A DNA stretch of 64,000 nt, taken from Pachyseris speciosa (lineage: Eukaryota > Cnidaria > Anthozoa > Scleractinia > Pachyseridae). The stretch lies in NCBI GenBank assembly GCA_016490735.1, contig JAEMWC010000100.1:828501-892500 (forward strand). The letters are read 5' to 3'. Every line of letters begins with the position of its first letter. Position 1 is the stretch's first letter. The translations under genes were made by a program, and so were the position numbers. Below are positions 1-12,088 of the stretch, piece by piece. The notes under the pieces were generated by a model. The model was given only the letters and a program-made list of their open reading frames with translations. It was not told where the DNA came from and did no database searches.

Positions 1-837
1 TGGCGAATAAGTGCCCCGAGCGTGAGCTAGAATAAGTTGATCAAGCTTATGGTAACCAACTTTATAAGGTTTACTTTAGTAAGATACGTTTGTGACTGTA
101 AAGGTTCTGTGCCAAATTCAACTATGGCTAACTACAGAGCTTGCAAAATACACATAGACGTGATCATAAATTTATCAGCAAGGCATGCAGAAAAGCTTGT
201 AGTAACACTTGCGGTAAACACTTCGGCTAAGCTTAATTCAAATTAATTAAAATATTCGATAAACTAATAACGACGGAAACCAAAGTTTCCGCGGCCCTTT
301 GCACGAGAAAGCTGTCGTTACAGATAACCATGCTCACATGGACAAAGTTACAAACTTGCCGGAACAACACTTACAAGTCATTGTGCTTTTAACGACAACG
401 GCGGAAATTCTACTTTTGCCGAAAACAACTTACTCGTGGGAAAGTTACATCAGTTGGTTGTTTGTTTGATTGTTGCACGTTTAAGATACGATAAATGTAA
501 TTGAATATATTGTGACAAATGTTGTAAAAATATACTTCAACAGTTTTATGGATAATCGCCAAATCATGACTATTCCAAAAAGACAAATGTCTCGATCGTG
601 ACCTGTTTGAGCTACCATTTGGTAAACACAATTCTCAAGTCTCTCCATTTCGTTTTCCGAAATTACCTCGCGCCGGCGCAACTATCGTTCCGCAAAAGGG
701 TGAAGGTTGAAGTTGTCCACTAGTCGAATCAGTTCCGGCACTGCGTGAATCTTGTATGAAAATATCAAATCCCTAGCCGAAGGCTCATGTATTTAACGTA
801 CGAGCATTCCGGAGCTTATTGAAATTTAGAAGGGTTA
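1..837. other. No gene recognised
   Basis: Short open frames occur on both strands, but none carries a recognisable domain or splice-flanked exon. The sequence is AT-rich and looks like ordinary intergenic DNA. Confidence 0.5.
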
Positions 838-935
838 GTTTTTGAGGAGAGGGGAAACCGGATTACCCGGAGAAAAGCCTCTCGGAGCAGAAAAGAGCAC
901 TACCAACAATCTGAACCCACATATGACGTCGACGT
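838..935 (-). repeat. SINE remnant (body part)
   Basis: Read on the minus strand, this stretch matches the body of the tRNA-derived SINE at 37271-37540: both hold the run around GACGTCATATGTGGGTT, followed by CTGCTCCGAGAGG and a CCGGGTT block. The tRNA-like head is missing, so this is a truncated copy. A shorter echo (GGTTTTTCCCGGAGAG) lies at about 1053. Confidence 0.55.
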
Positions 936-1084
936 GTATTTCCACGTATTCGAGTTGAAACAAAGAAATTTTTTTTGAGACTACAGCCATAACATAACAC
1001 TCTACCACGCTCCGCATGGCCTAGTAGCATATTCCAGTTAGAACAGAGAAATGTGGGTTTTTCCCGGAGAGTAGCCGTCCATTA

Positions 1085-1640
1085 TTATATTTTCATCCTG
1101 ATACTTTGCAACAACTTTATTTGCAACAACAACAACATTTGACAGATAAAACGTACCCACCCGAAGGTAGCAAGGCTAATCGAGTCGGGTGGGTCAAAAG
1201 GATGTTAAAAACACAGAATAAAAAATAACACAAGTTAATCTTTAGACTAAGTACAAGAAAATAAGATAATTTACAGCAACAGGATAATTTACAATACCAG
1301 GAGATAAAATTTAAAGGTGCTATTTTGGTTCCATAAATCCAGCAGATATTTTACAAACGATCGTTTTTTTTAGGAAAATAATCATCTTCGTCGTTAAGTA
1401 ATTTCAATAAAAATGTATGGATTTTTTTTGTTAAGACTTTTTAGGTAGGGAACGCAGACTATTTCCGAACGATAGTTCCATACTTTAGTGCCAAATCTTG
1501 AAAAAGAAAGTTGTTGATTAAGCCTTGATTTGTTGAAATAATTCATTTGGTTAAAAATAATCTCGCTATCGTGTTGAATTTTGTTATTAACCAAGCCAGT
1601 TTCCCTCCTATAAAAGCCCATCTCGAAACCAAGACCCCTT
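1085..1640 (-). mobile_element. LINE 3' end with RT C-terminal remnant
   Basis: The minus strand encodes, at 1621-1394, a tail resembling the C-terminal end of CR1/Jockey-type reverse transcriptases (SRLNQQLSFSRFGTKVWNY, then a stop). It is followed by an AT-rich 3' UTR, an AATAAA-like signal near 1107 and a (GTT)n tail around 1107-1135. It is 5'-truncated; no catalytic residues remain. The clade assignment is an inference from the pattern of the C-terminal tail. Confidence 0.5.
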
Positions 1641-3104
1641 GCAGACTAACTTGCTAAAAGATCCTTTAAATCGATATCGGTTGACGGCATTTGTAGAAAT
1701 AAATTTGGCCCCATACTGCGCTGGCACGTTCTTATTAGTGCATGGCTTGCACCATATTTTTGGCCCGTAATTTGTTTAAAGGATTTAATCAAGTCCCTAT
1801 CGTCATTCTCCTCTTATCGGTTGGGCCGGACACAAAACTTTCTTACAGATGTTGATATAAGCAAATGGACATCTCTCTACAATTCTTTAAGAAAGCCAAT
1901 GCCATGTAAAAATTTTCAAACACAAAATCAAGAACTGAGATCTTAACAGCTAAATATTTTTAGAGCTAGTATTTGATTAATTGTTGTTCTTCGTTAGCCT
2001 TGGACCTTTCATTTTTACTTTGTATTTTGTACTTTCAAACGCAACTTATTATGTGTTTTGTAATAGCCAAGTTTATTTAGAGCTTGTCATTAGCCTTCAT
2101 CAAGTTTGTGAACCTTCGAATTTTAGATTTATTTCAACCTAGTCAGTGAGGACTTCCGTAATTTGTAACGGGTGTAATTTGACGGGTGCTTCTTTCATAA
2201 AGATTCTTGTTGTTGTTGTTGCTGTTGTTTATTATTTTGATCGTTATTGCATGGTTAAACTAATTACATGACGTCGGTCTTCGGCCCAAAAAGGAAGGTA
2301 ATATGCATCAGTATCACCGAAGTTTAGAAGGATATCAATAGTGAATTTATATGGCATGAAGCTTGAACTTATATTAATAATTATAGCTACAGGCTTAGTG
2401 CTTGGTGCATCACAAAGAATGCTGAGACTTTAAAAATTCGTGTCTCGAATGTTCAAAATGGTATGAGAGGAGAGATATCATCAAAATCAAACAACATATG
2501 CGTGGTGGATAGGTAAACGAAAGATAGCCCACCAGCTACTGAAAACGGCATGCGCCCGCTGATGATAATCTCTTGAAAATATCGAAAACAAAAACCATCA
2601 TGAAACTGTGGCAATGAGTACTTTCTTCTGCGGCTCCTTTTCATCTTTGGGTTAAATCTTTGCCAAATTTCAAAAGCGGAAACTATATGAAACAATTACT
2701 CACACAATGAACACTGAGTGAATAACGTTTTTAGTAGATTCGGACTCAATTAAGAGATTATATTTATAGACTGTAGAGGTACCCCTTGCTCTGGTTTAAC
2801 TAGTGTACTGTCAAGCTACGTATAAACATGATGGGCACTGTCGTTCAAAAGGCGTTACTACATAAAATACATAATTTTCGGTCGCTCATTCCAACCCGGA
2901 CGGTTTCGTTAAGAACAAATGAAGCGAGCGAACGTAGAGTAATCCTAAATTGTTTTTTGGGCACAAGGTGTTCCAAACGTTCCATGCGATCCTTATCAAC
3001 AACTAATGTGTTTAATTGTTGCTTGCGGAGTCTTTACTTCCTCCAATCCTCTTTTCAAGACAATGGTGCACTTGATTATGTCTGATACTAACTGCAATGA
3101 ATTC
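1641..3104. other. Intergenic, with a plus-strand retroposon tail
   Basis: No gene is recognised. At 2198-2230 a CATAAAG signal is followed by a (TTG)n tail, the typical 3' end of a plus-strand non-LTR retroposon. The body upstream (about 1830-2190) is AT-rich and shows no protein similarity. The rest is non-coding as far as can be seen. Confidence 0.4.
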
Positions 3105-3188
3105 TAAGCTATAAAATGGCAACTTCCATTTCATCTCGGAAGAGTCGCTTTGAGCTATATTTCCTACCAAGTTAACTTCAATGCCAGT

Positions 3189-4304
3189 ATGGTTTTTCCA
3201 CAGATCATCGCAGCCTTTCTGGCACTTTTCGACGCCATCGGTCTTCCAGGTAATTTCCTGGTAATAATCACGATCGCCCTGCAGAGAAAATTTCATGTGA
3301 TGCGGTGTATTCTCCTCGCTAGCCTCGCAGTGTCAGACTTTCTGTTTTTAATCCTCGTCAACTCATTCCGTTTGGTAAGCATATCACAGGAAAGATGGTT
3401 ATACGGCGAGACCATGTGCTATTTGAATTCATTCTTTAGCAGATATTTTTACATCAACACAATCCTCCATCTGACAGCCGTGTCTTACGACCGATACAAC
3501 GCGATCGTCAAATCGCCTCTGACATACAGTGGCATGATTACCAAATCCAAAGTAGCCACTATAGTACTCATCTGGGTAATCCCGATCGCATTTTCCATCG
3601 GTCCTTTCTTAGGATGGGGAGAGTATGTTTATAACCCAGACGTGTTCTTCTGCCAACAAGGATGGATGGTGCAGGGAGGCCAGTCAAGCGGATGGATGAC
3701 AGCAATTGCCCTCTTAATCTTAGTTCTGCCATTACTTGTGATCGTACTCATGAACTGGTCGGTCTACAAGACATCGAAAGCCCAAGCAAACGCCGTACAA
3801 ATCCAAATTGGAAGTTTTGAAGGCTCTGAAATCCAACAGCAAGACAATTCGAGGCGACGGATTATCGAAACGAAAGCAGCTTTGGATGTCATCATTGTCA
3901 TTGCAGTGTTCCTACTATGCTATTCTCCCCCGTTGATCTTGGGTTGTTTTCGTCGGGTCTTCAAAAGTGTTAATATCCAACCCGAAACAATACTGATTAC
4001 CTCCTGTATCTTTATGATCAGCTCGGCATGTAACCCGATCATCTATACCATTCGCAAAAGGGACTTCCGAAACAGTGTCAAGAAAATGTTTCTACGTAGG
4101 CGGATTGGACTTGAGACAAATGGGAGCGACATTTATAACAACGTCGATGGCAGGGCCGCTTACGGTACGGAAGCCTCTGCTTCACCAACCGCAGCAACAC
4201 TCACTACTCAGCGCCAGCAAGGAACTTTCCTTGAGGGAACGGGGAAAGCTGCTGTAATTGTCAAAGAGACATGTCCTCCAATTCCGGAGCTAGATGAACA
4301 GTAG
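3189..4304 (+). CDS. Rhodopsin-like (class A) G-protein-coupled receptor, orphan
   Basis: A seven-transmembrane receptor of the plasma membrane, encoded in a single exon. From the first ATG (3189) it is 371 aa. Visible class A landmarks are the TM1 GN pair (Asn22), LAVSD in TM2 (Asp50), Cys77 at the top of TM3 with a partner Cys155 in loop 2, DRY at 101-103, CYSP in TM6 (244-247, replacing CWxP) and NPIIY in TM7 (282-286). A Ser/Thr-rich C-tail of about 85 residues follows. The loop-2 run FLGWG recalls amine, melatonin and opsin receptors, but the retinal-binding Lys of TM7 is absent (Met), so it is not an opsin. The frame is open from 3108, but its only upstream start-like codon is a TTG at 3150, so 3189 is the likely start. 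This leaves only about five residues before TM1, so a short upstream exon is possible. The ligand is unknown. Confidence 0.85.
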   Translation: MVFPQIIAAFLALFDAIGLPGNFLVIITIALQRKFHVMRCILLASLAVSDFLFLILVNSFRLVSISQERWLYGETMCYLNSFFSRYFYINTILHLTAVSYDRYNAIVKSPLTYSGMITKSKVATIVLIWVIPIAFSIGPFLGWGEYVYNPDVFFCQQGWMVQGGQSSGWMTAIALLILVLPLLVIVLMNWSVYKTSKAQANAVQIQIGSFEGSEIQQQDNSRRRIIETKAALDVIIVIAVFLLCYSPPLILGCFRRVFKSVNIQPETILITSCIFMISSACNPIIYTIRKRDFRNSVKKMFLRRRIGLETNGSDIYNNVDGRAAYGTEASASPTAATLTTQRQQGTFLEGTGKAAVIVKETCPPIPELDEQ

Positions 4305-5242
4305 GACTGTTCCACTAGCACATTGGACACCAAGTGAAGTTTCTTGTCACACATAAATATTGGAGTGTGTGCGTTGTTAAAGTTAGAGTTATTTTCAGAT
4401 TTTATCGGATTTTATTAGCTTTCCAGTGATATATATATATTTTTTGGAGGGTTTCTTTAAAAACAACGCGTGCCAGTAAAAGCGATTTTCCTAAAGGCAA
4501 CCTTGAAGGTTTACAATAACCTAAAAACTAGCTTTGCACTTATGAAAGATAATAGGCCGTGTTTTCAAGAAGAAAAAATTTTTTCTGCTTTCAGTATGAA
4601 CCTGTAACTTTTGGAAAACCGATTCCCCAAGCGGAAGCTAAAACTGTTTTTACTACATCGTAAACTTGCCCCAGTTAAATGAAAAAACTCATTTTTAGTC
4701 GTGGATACGAGAAGCGTAGGAACGACTTTTGCTGGGGGTCAGAATATGCAAATTTCTCACTCACTCAGCTGTAAACAAATCGATATGTCAACGGCAGACA
4801 AAATAGGTATCGATTTTCCGAAATACTGTCGGAACACCTCTATCGGCTTTCCGAAGTAATGTCCAAGGAGCAACAGTCGAACCGATGAATGGAATGAAAA
4901 AAGTAAAGTAACTTTGTTTCAGCTCGGATCGAACGAATAAATGGCGAAAGGAACGTTTAATCAAACAGCCGAACGGCGAAAGAAAATATAAACAATATTA
5001 TGTCACAAGCGCAGCTTCTCCTACGTTCATCCAATTCACGATCTCTGGAAAAAATATATGAGCCGTTCAACCCATGATATTTTCCAAGTGTCCATAGGAA
5101 TTGACGACGGAAAGTTTTGACACAAATATAGCTGCATTCGCGAAGCATTTTCCGTGTTGGAAATAATATTCTAACGAAAACAATGCAATCTAAACTTAAA
5201 TTAGTTTTGAGTGGCGCCATCGGGTCTAGCCACAATGTAAAC
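4305..5242. other. GPCR 3' flank and intergenic DNA
   Basis: No coding region is recognised. The sequence is AT-rich, with a short (TA)n run near 4430. Short inverted motifs around 4800-4860 (TATCGATTTTCCGA and relatives) hint at degraded repeats. Confidence 0.4.
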
Positions 5243-6032
5243 ACAAGGGGAGTGTCTAATTTTCGCGGGTCGCGGGTGAATTGTCGCGGGTCGCGGGTAG
5301 GTCCGTGTGTTTAGAGGACTAATTTGTTCAGGATGAGTCTTAGATGTCAGTAAATTTTGTATAAACAAAAGATTATCACCCGTTATTAAATAGTTTTCCA
5401 AAATACGACAAGCGCATTGAAGTTAATGTAAACTTTCAGGAATACCTTTGGAAAATCGCAACTGTGCGCAAGCGTTCGAACGAAAATCCGACAATGTTTC
5501 CTCAACCGAACCCTTGCGTTACTACGGACATCCAAACAAACTGGACTATATCACTCAGGAGAAAATAGGCTAACAAACTCTGTGAGGCGTTTACGATATT
5601 CCTGTTCGTTCCTGAGAAAATCCATTGTAAAGTTGGCCAACATAATTTTTTCTATGCGTGGCAAGTGCTTGAACGCCACGTACAGTTTGGTACGGTAACG
5701 TGTGAGGAACATTTTCGCCAAATTCCGTTAAAATCTGATAAATCTAGCTTAAGATTAATTGGTTCGACTGAAGGAAATACACGCAAAAAAAAAATCCCCA
5801 GTTTTTGGTTTCCAAAGATTTGCATAGTTTTCAGTGGAGGTGCGTGGTGCCAAAGCGGTAATACCGCCGACCAATAGAGGGCAACTGAGGAACTCTCGGA
5901 AGAGGATAAGTGACAAACTAGCCTCACTCAATCGCGGGAAAGTTAATTCCACGTTCAGACGGAGTGTTCGTTTGGTTATGAAAGAGCTTAGGCAACGACG
6001 ACGGCAACGGCAACGAAAACGTCATTTCAAAA

Positions 6033-6848
6033 TGTAAGTTTAAGTTTAAGTTTAAGTTTATTGTTTTCTGCACTATTTACAAACATTTCTACATTAAATT
6101 ACATTACATGGGTAGAGAAATAGGCCAGCAACTAAATTACACAAGTGATAAAAAGCAAATACGCGCAGTGACCAAAGTAGCTTAGGCTTTCGAGTTGGTC
6201 ACTGCCACGGACAATTAATTGGCATGAACATGTACATAGATAGATATTTAAAGAACCAAGAAGGTAAAAATGCAATAGGCTATATAAATGATATATAGAT
6301 TACATAACCAAAAAAAAACATTTATTAATATTACTTAATAATAAAAAACTAACAGGATATGAGCAGACTAACACTTAAGAAACAGATTGAGTATTTAGAA
6401 GATATAGTTTGTATTGTTTATAAAAATGGTTGTAAGATAGTTTTTTTAATTCTAAGGGGATATATTCCCAGATCTTTGATGCTACAAAAGAAAACGTAGT
6501 TGCACCATAATTATTATTTATACTTTGTCTATGAATATTAAAATTTGTCGCAAATCTGGTATTATAGCTGTGGATCTCAGAAGCTAGTGTAAGAGTTACA
6601 GAAAATATTGCTGGAATGTTAGTGGGGTCACTATTAATTTTGTGTATAAAAAGAGCTAATTTGAATTTGTAAATGTTCTCGAGGGTGAGGATTTGCAAAA
6701 GATTGAAATAGGACATAGCACTATCCCTGCTGTGAGCAAAGAATATGCTACGTACACATTTATTCTGTTTTGTTTTGACCTTATGTAGCCTTGTTTTACA
6801 GGCACTACCCCAATTTGTAATACCATAAGTTAGATATGATAGTTATTG
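6033..6848 (-). mobile_element. 5'-truncated CR1-like LINE inside the TIR element
   Basis: Minus-strand coding from about 6840 to 6375 gives a typical RT C-terminal region (LTYGITNWGSACK, then IHSYNTRFATNF, then YGATTFSFVASKIWEYIP), ending in a stop. A 3' UTR of about 330 bp follows, with AATAAA and a tail of four ACTTAA-type units (6033-6060). The inverted copy of the host element at about 36650 lacks all of this, running directly across the site, so the insertion postdates the duplication. The catalytic RT core is absent. Confidence 0.75.
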
Positions 6849-6981
6849 AAACTCTTTTGCAATTTTTCCAACTTGTTTAACTTTTAAAATGCTTGCGAAC
6901 TATCCTGGAGCTAAATTAGTAAAGACGGCATTGAAGTTGGGAAAAAGAAAGAAGAGTTCACTGTCATACGCTCACAGTCTC

Positions 6982-7113
6982 CTGGGGCCGGTTCCTGAAA
7001 GGTATCATAGCTCTATTCCAGGAATAAATCTGCCTTATTCCAACAGGTATTCCTGGAATAAGGCAGATTTATCCCTGGAATAGCGTTATTACACCTTTCA
7101 GGAACCGGCCCCA
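6982..7113. repeat. Foldback repeat
   Basis: An imperfect palindrome whose outer arms are CTGGGGCCGGTTCCTGAAAG and its complement, and whose inner arms contain ATAAATCTGCCTTATTCCA. It is present at the matching place in the inverted copy (36372-36503), so it predates the duplication. It could be a nested MITE or part of the host element. Confidence 0.7.
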
Positions 7114-7857
7114 GAAAACCTAACATTTGATGATTTCACGTTGTTGTTTTTCAGAGAATGGCAAAGAAACGTATCAAAATGTAAAACGCTCGTGCAAGGC
7201 TATTGTTTTTCCTCATAAAGCCTGTTGTTTTGTGGCGTTCTCGTTACCGCCGCCGTCGTCGTTGCTTAAGATCTCTATTATCGGAAGGAATACGTTTGGT
7301 GAGCTAACGTCTGGAATTCGGTTCGAATGTCGATGCAAACAAAATATGCGCTTCGAACTCCTACGTGAAGTTTCGCCCATTTATTAACTGCTCCAAAAAA
7401 CCATTTTTTTTTTAGCTTTTCTCTCTTTCGTTTACCCATTTTATAAATTTTCTCTTGCCAATCGCAACATTAATTAATAATTCCTCTCACCAAACAGCGC
7501 AAAACTCAAATTTTGAAAACTTTGTTCCCGAAGGATTACCGTAACCTTATAACTTACAACTTTTAATGACTTAAATTTAAATATTGATGTATATTGTATT
7601 CTTCCCTGAAAATCTTTTGCGACGTAGGCAAAACTTCTTTGCAGCCTTTTCAGACTGAACGGTGACAATTCGAAGGCAAATTTATGACAGTTTTATTTTC
7701 AGTCGAGTATCATTCGCTGGGCTTAGAAGTGACCTTCTGTGGTAAGAAAATCGTGAAATATTAAATAGTTCTTCAAGAAACTAAAGCGAGTGCTTACTTT
7801 TTGAATTCAGGACTGACAGGTACAAAAAGAGAAGGAATGCTGAACAGCGAGCTTGGA

Positions 7858-7976
7858 AGCTTAGATCTTGTACATAGTTTTGATATATTATAACTTATCT
7901 TAAGTGTCCCCAATTAGCAGCAATGCTAAATCTTTGTAAACACATTAATAAAGTTATGATGATGATGATGAAGCGA
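7858..7976 (+). mobile_element. Very short LINE 3'-end insertion
   Basis: About 115 bp ending in ACATTAATAAAGTT and an (ATG)n tail, the usual end of a non-LTR retroposon. It is flanked by GCGAGCT on both sides (about 7846 and 7974), a likely target-site duplication. The inverted copy (about 35640) lacks it. It is non-coding and severely 5'-truncated. Confidence 0.65.
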
Positions 7977-9462
7977 GCTCTTTAAATGCCTTGCAACGTC
8001 TTAAACGCGAGCTGCTCTAAATGGAACGAACATAGGGTGGGGTGGGTGTTAGGTTCGAAAGTTGACTGTGCAGCATGGGTGGAGTGATATAGAATTGAAT
8101 AAATAAAATAGAATGATTAGGATAAATAGGAGAGACACTATAGCATATTTCTTTAATGACAGCCGCCCCACAAGCTCTTGGAACTTAGTCAAAGACGTCA
8201 AATTAAGAACAGTTTGAAAGTCCGTGTTCAGTTTATTTCTTTTCAAGACACAGGTATTTAAGTGGCCGTTGTAAAGTGTGGTCGTGAGTGAGTGAGTGTA
8301 TCCGCTGGTAGAAAAAAGTGGCCGACGTCGAGATGTGACCGTTGTTCCACAGTATCAGGTGTATAATTTGATTATGGCGAGGAACAACTGAACACCGTTT
8401 TTAGGTCGCTTAACATGGATTTAATGTTAATACTGACTCGTTCGCGTTTCAAGCAATCAAAAATCTCTATGCTCATTAAATGAAGCTATGTTGTGAGATA
8501 TTTTGTGAATTGTTTGGTGATTTTGGGGTATATTTAGGAAGAAATGATTTTTCTCAAAGGGTTAGTTAAATTTAGGGAAACAGGGAATATTGAAGATCTA
8601 ATGAAGGTTGAAAACTGGGTTGAAGTTAGAAATAGGTAGACGGTCACCAAACAGTTCCCCAGCAGCCTGCAGTGCCCTTGTGGGGTGTCAACTGTCTGGT
8701 GGTGTTTCAAAACATTTTTACCCCATTTCCATCCCTTCTTCAAACTCCTTAAAATTTTACTCAAAGTTCTCGTGTACCCCCACCATAACACGTGACCTTT
8801 TGTTGTAGTGCACGCTAGTCTTTGAAGTTTTACTTACTCAATTATTATAGGTACTCTGTTACACTCGTTGAGAAAGGTATAAGCTGTTTTCAAAATAAAA
8901 CTCAAGTTTAGCTTCTATCTCTGCTACTTCCAAATGCCACGAGCACGTTTAAGCAAGCAAGTTAAGAGATTTGACGAGCACTCAAATTACTAGTTTGTCA
9001 CCCGCGACAATTTACCCGCGACCCGCGACAATTTACCTGCCACCGGCGAAAATTCACCCGCGACCCGCGAAAATTATATTTTCCAGTTAGTAAGATATTT
9101 ATTATCTCTCTGAGCGGCGCGGCGGAAAGAAAACTAGTTGAAGTCAAGCGGGCCGTACTGTTAGAATACTGCGCGCAAAACTGACCAATCGCAGCGCGCG
9201 AACTAAGTGAGAGACATAACAATGAAGTTTATTTAATCCTGACATGAGGTAGGAAATTGTTTAGAATTAGTAGGAGTAGAACTTCCTCAATCGCTGGTAT
9301 GATCAGAGCGATCACAGACCAAATGAACGACAGAGGTCCTGTTACCAATAATTTTTTTTTTTAATTTGATAGTTATTTTTCTCGTAGGTTTTCAAATTTT
9401 ATACAATTTGATTGTTATTTGCATGTAAGCACCTTCCAAAGAAACAAGGGAATTATGAATAT

Positions 9463-9487
9463 TAAATCATCATCATTATCATCATTG

Positions 9488-9521
<34 letters not shown>

Positions 9522-9540
9522 TATCATCATCATCATCAAT
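9463..9540 (+). repeat. (ATC)n microsatellite
   Basis: An interrupted ATC/ATT trinucleotide tract of about 75 bp. Confidence 0.9.
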
Positions 9541-10367
9541 ACTATTTTTAACTATAGTAATTCACCTTCAGTTAAAACACAGATCATTGTAAAGTGCTTC
9601 CATGAAAGTCACATTTTGGGAATCACTTAAAAGAAATATTCTTCAATATCAACAGTAAGCAGAATTTCCCAATGAAAGCATAATGAGTCAACATGATACA
9701 TAAATATTCATTTTGGATTCACTAGTCTGTTCTATTCTTCCATCTTCATTAACTTTGATAGTGAGAGGTAGACACCTGAACATACCATCAACTAAAGTTT
9801 CTGTGTCATGGAACAACAGCGGTGGTGAACAGTGGCTTTTGAAATCTGGGGTCTGAAAGCCTTCCAATTGTCATTCAAACTTTCCATTTATCTTCTCTGT
9901 CAAGAACAGCCTGCCATTTTGCGATCATTGTCTCAAAGGGATGATATGCATGACAGAGAAACACTGCTCTGTCAATGTGGCACACTGTTCACTATGTGCA
10001 TCTCATGAACTGCAGTGGATCTACCTTTTATGGTTGCAAGTTAAGCAGTCGCAAAAGTGCATGGAAATTCAGAAATCTTCTAATTATTTGAAATTCAATC
10101 CAACTGACAATTCATTTAAAGCCATACGAAACGTACAAGCTTAAGAATAGATCATTCTGGTCACTGGTCCGCCCGGCTAAGAGGTACGGAGGGCTCACGT
10201 GACCTGAATGATCTTCTTCCGAGAGACCAATCTCGTACCTCGATTCTTCGTTCCTTGTTGCCCAAGCTCGGAAAATCGAGCGACCCTCGTAAGAAGATCC
10301 AGCAGTTGCTGGTTTTATTATTATTATTATTATTATTATTAGTATTGTTTTTTTTTTTGGAAAAACG
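9541..10367. other. Intergenic DNA
   Basis: No gene is recognised. An (ATT)n tract lies at about 10313-10341. The stretch 10180-10310 carries short inverted motifs (TCTCGTACCTCG, AAGAAGATC) like those of the TIR elements nearby. Confidence 0.4.
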
Positions 10368-10519
10368 CCACGCGCTCTCTCCCTTCCCCGTCTGATAAAC
10401 TTCGTTCAAGGTCACGGTTCCAATCATCCAACCCGTTCTCCTCTCCTCTCTGACTGAAAGTCTGAAAGGAATTCTGGGAAGTCAGCATTTTTGTTGTAAA
10501 AGAACAATCTTTAGTGTTT

Positions 10520-10602
10520 CGACAGCACTCGAACCTACGACTCTTCGCTTATTGATCCCTCCTCTAACCACTAAACCACCACGACGCTGGTTGAACAAAT
10601 CT
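10520..10602 (-). repeat. tRNA-derived SINE head
   Basis: On the minus strand a box A-like TGGTTTAGTGGTTAGAG is followed at tRNA spacing by a box B-like AGGTTCGAGTGC. The stems do not form a clean cloverleaf, so a SINE remnant is more likely than a tRNA gene. Confidence 0.5.
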
Positions 10603-10721
10603 CAATTTTTAAACATAATGTAATTCAAGTGCTTATTCTACACCCTGTAGTAATCCTATATAATCACTCGCTTAAAAATAATTTTAGAAAGTTAATTTTC
10701 CGTCGTCTTGTTCTTCAGTCG

Positions 10722-10778
10722 TCTAGAGGTGAGAAGCCGTTCCTAGAAACGGTTGTTCTGGGTTCAAATCCAGGCCAA
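10722..10778 (+). repeat. tRNA-like fragment
   Basis: The stretch reads GTCTAGAGGTGAGAAG and then GGTTCAAATCCAGG, resembling boxes A and B of a pol III promoter. It is too short and lacks an acceptor stem. It abuts the pentanucleotide tail that follows. Confidence 0.4.
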
Positions 10779-11225
10779 ATAACATAACATAACATAACAT
10801 AACATAACATAACATAACATAACATAACATAACATAACATAACATAACATAACATAACATAACATAACATAAAACCTTTATTTAAACACGATAAGATTTA
10901 AAGCTTACAAGCTTGTTGGGTCGTGTATGCTAACTACGTCACAATGAAATATATACATGTAAAATGTTCGATAAAAACTAAAATATCAACAGTAATTAAT
11001 TTAAATACGAAATATATACCTATAAAATTAATAAAAGCTAAAAGCAGAAATATTAGTCTAAAATCTAGCAGTAATCAATTTAAAAGTACACATAGTCGCT
11101 GACTCTGTGTCTCGACGTAGAGCCTGCTGTGCCGTCAAAAATAAAGTCTTTAAAATAATCCCTGGCAGTAAGCCGCTTCTTTAATTCCTTGAATTTAAGC
11201 AGATTTACAAGGTCCAAAATTCATT
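10779..11225 (-). mobile_element. LINE 3' end with a long (AACAT)n tail
   Basis: The plus strand shows about 18 units of AACAT (10779-10872), next to TTTATT, i.e. AATAAA plus an (ATGTT)n tail on the minus strand. The minus strand from 11220 reads a basic C-terminal peptide (LLKFKELKKRLTARDYF) ending at a stop near 11080, plausibly the end of a LINE ORF. Pentanucleotide tails of similar design occur at 49856 and 24520. Confidence 0.55.
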
Positions 11226-12088
11226 ACTTTCCTAACTCCTTTGCAGTTGACACCCATACCAAACGCTATGGTGCAAATAAGCACTCAAATGCAACCATCT
11301 TCTTTGCTCATTTCTTCCATCACTACTTCTTTGCTAGTTTTAGAAGACATGGGCATGTAATGTAGGGGACGTAGTTCCCGGTGTGGTGGTCTACCTTTCA
11401 TCTGTCTTGACATTCATGTGTGGGTTGTCTGGGTTGGTGGGTGGGTGAGATCAAAAATGGACTGATAGCGGCTGCCAGAGGCGCCTTTAGAGGCTGACGT
11501 CCGATCTCACCCTAGAGAAGAATTGTAAACCGCCATGAAACTATGTGATATGTGCGGTATATAAATCCATTACCATTACCATTTCAACAAGACATTGCCT
11601 CGTATCTTTGCGGTTATCCACAAAAATTGCACCACCCATTTCTAGTGCAGTATATGAATGTGCTCTCTGTCAAACCCCTTTTAAATTCTAGTTCATCCAA
11701 AATCCACTCAAAATATTGAATGGAATATTAAGTGTAACCATTGTCAGGACAGCGAACGCAATGGTGTCCTTTGTTTTCCTTGTAGCTGTCGCTGTTACAG
11801 CCTTAAAGGGGATTTGTTTTGCCACGAAAGACCTTTAGAAAGACCTTATCTTACATTATTTTAGTCGAGAAAGGAATCAGAGCGAAATAAGGGATTGTTG
11901 AATGGAGCCATAATAACCATGTGCATTAACAATCACAAAAGATTTTCGCACAGATAAAACACTTCGCAATAAAGGTCTTTTACATTAAGTTTCGGATATC
12001 ACAGAATGGATGTTTAAAATGCTTAACAATGGCTAACACAGTGCGCTACATCCACGATAATTCCCATGAAAATTTCCTTTTATCTGTC
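11226..12088. other. Intergenic; possible retroposon tail
   Basis: No gene is recognised. At 11560-11582 a TATAAATCCATTACCATTACC end looks like a short tandem tail of a SINE or similar retroposon whose body would be about 11340-11560. Confidence 0.35.

Larger units (their letters stand above)
5243..9080 (+). mobile_element. Long TIR-type element, copy 1 (non-autonomous DNA transposon?)
   Basis: The block is bounded by GC-rich inverted ends. The left end reads TAATTTTCGCGGGTCGCGGG; the right end (about 8998-9075), read in reverse, begins with the same string, and both carry several further CGCGGGT units. A TA at each outer edge is compatible with a TA target duplication. A second copy lies in opposite orientation at 34650-37745 and aligns across almost the whole length. 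Copy 1 is lengthened by LINE insertions at 6033-6848 and 7858-7976. No transposase was found inside. Class is uncertain. The repeated terminal units, size and duplication are seen; mobility is inferred. Confidence 0.6.

Noticed and set aside
3189..4304. Opsin identity for the first GPCR
   Set aside because: The TM7 retinal-binding lysine is absent (Met at that place), despite an opsin-like FLGWG loop.
7474..7668. 64-codon open frame, also present at 35815-36009 in the inverted copy
   Set aside because: The frame starts with TTG rather than ATG and has no known domain; conservation is explained by shared ancestry of the two element copies.
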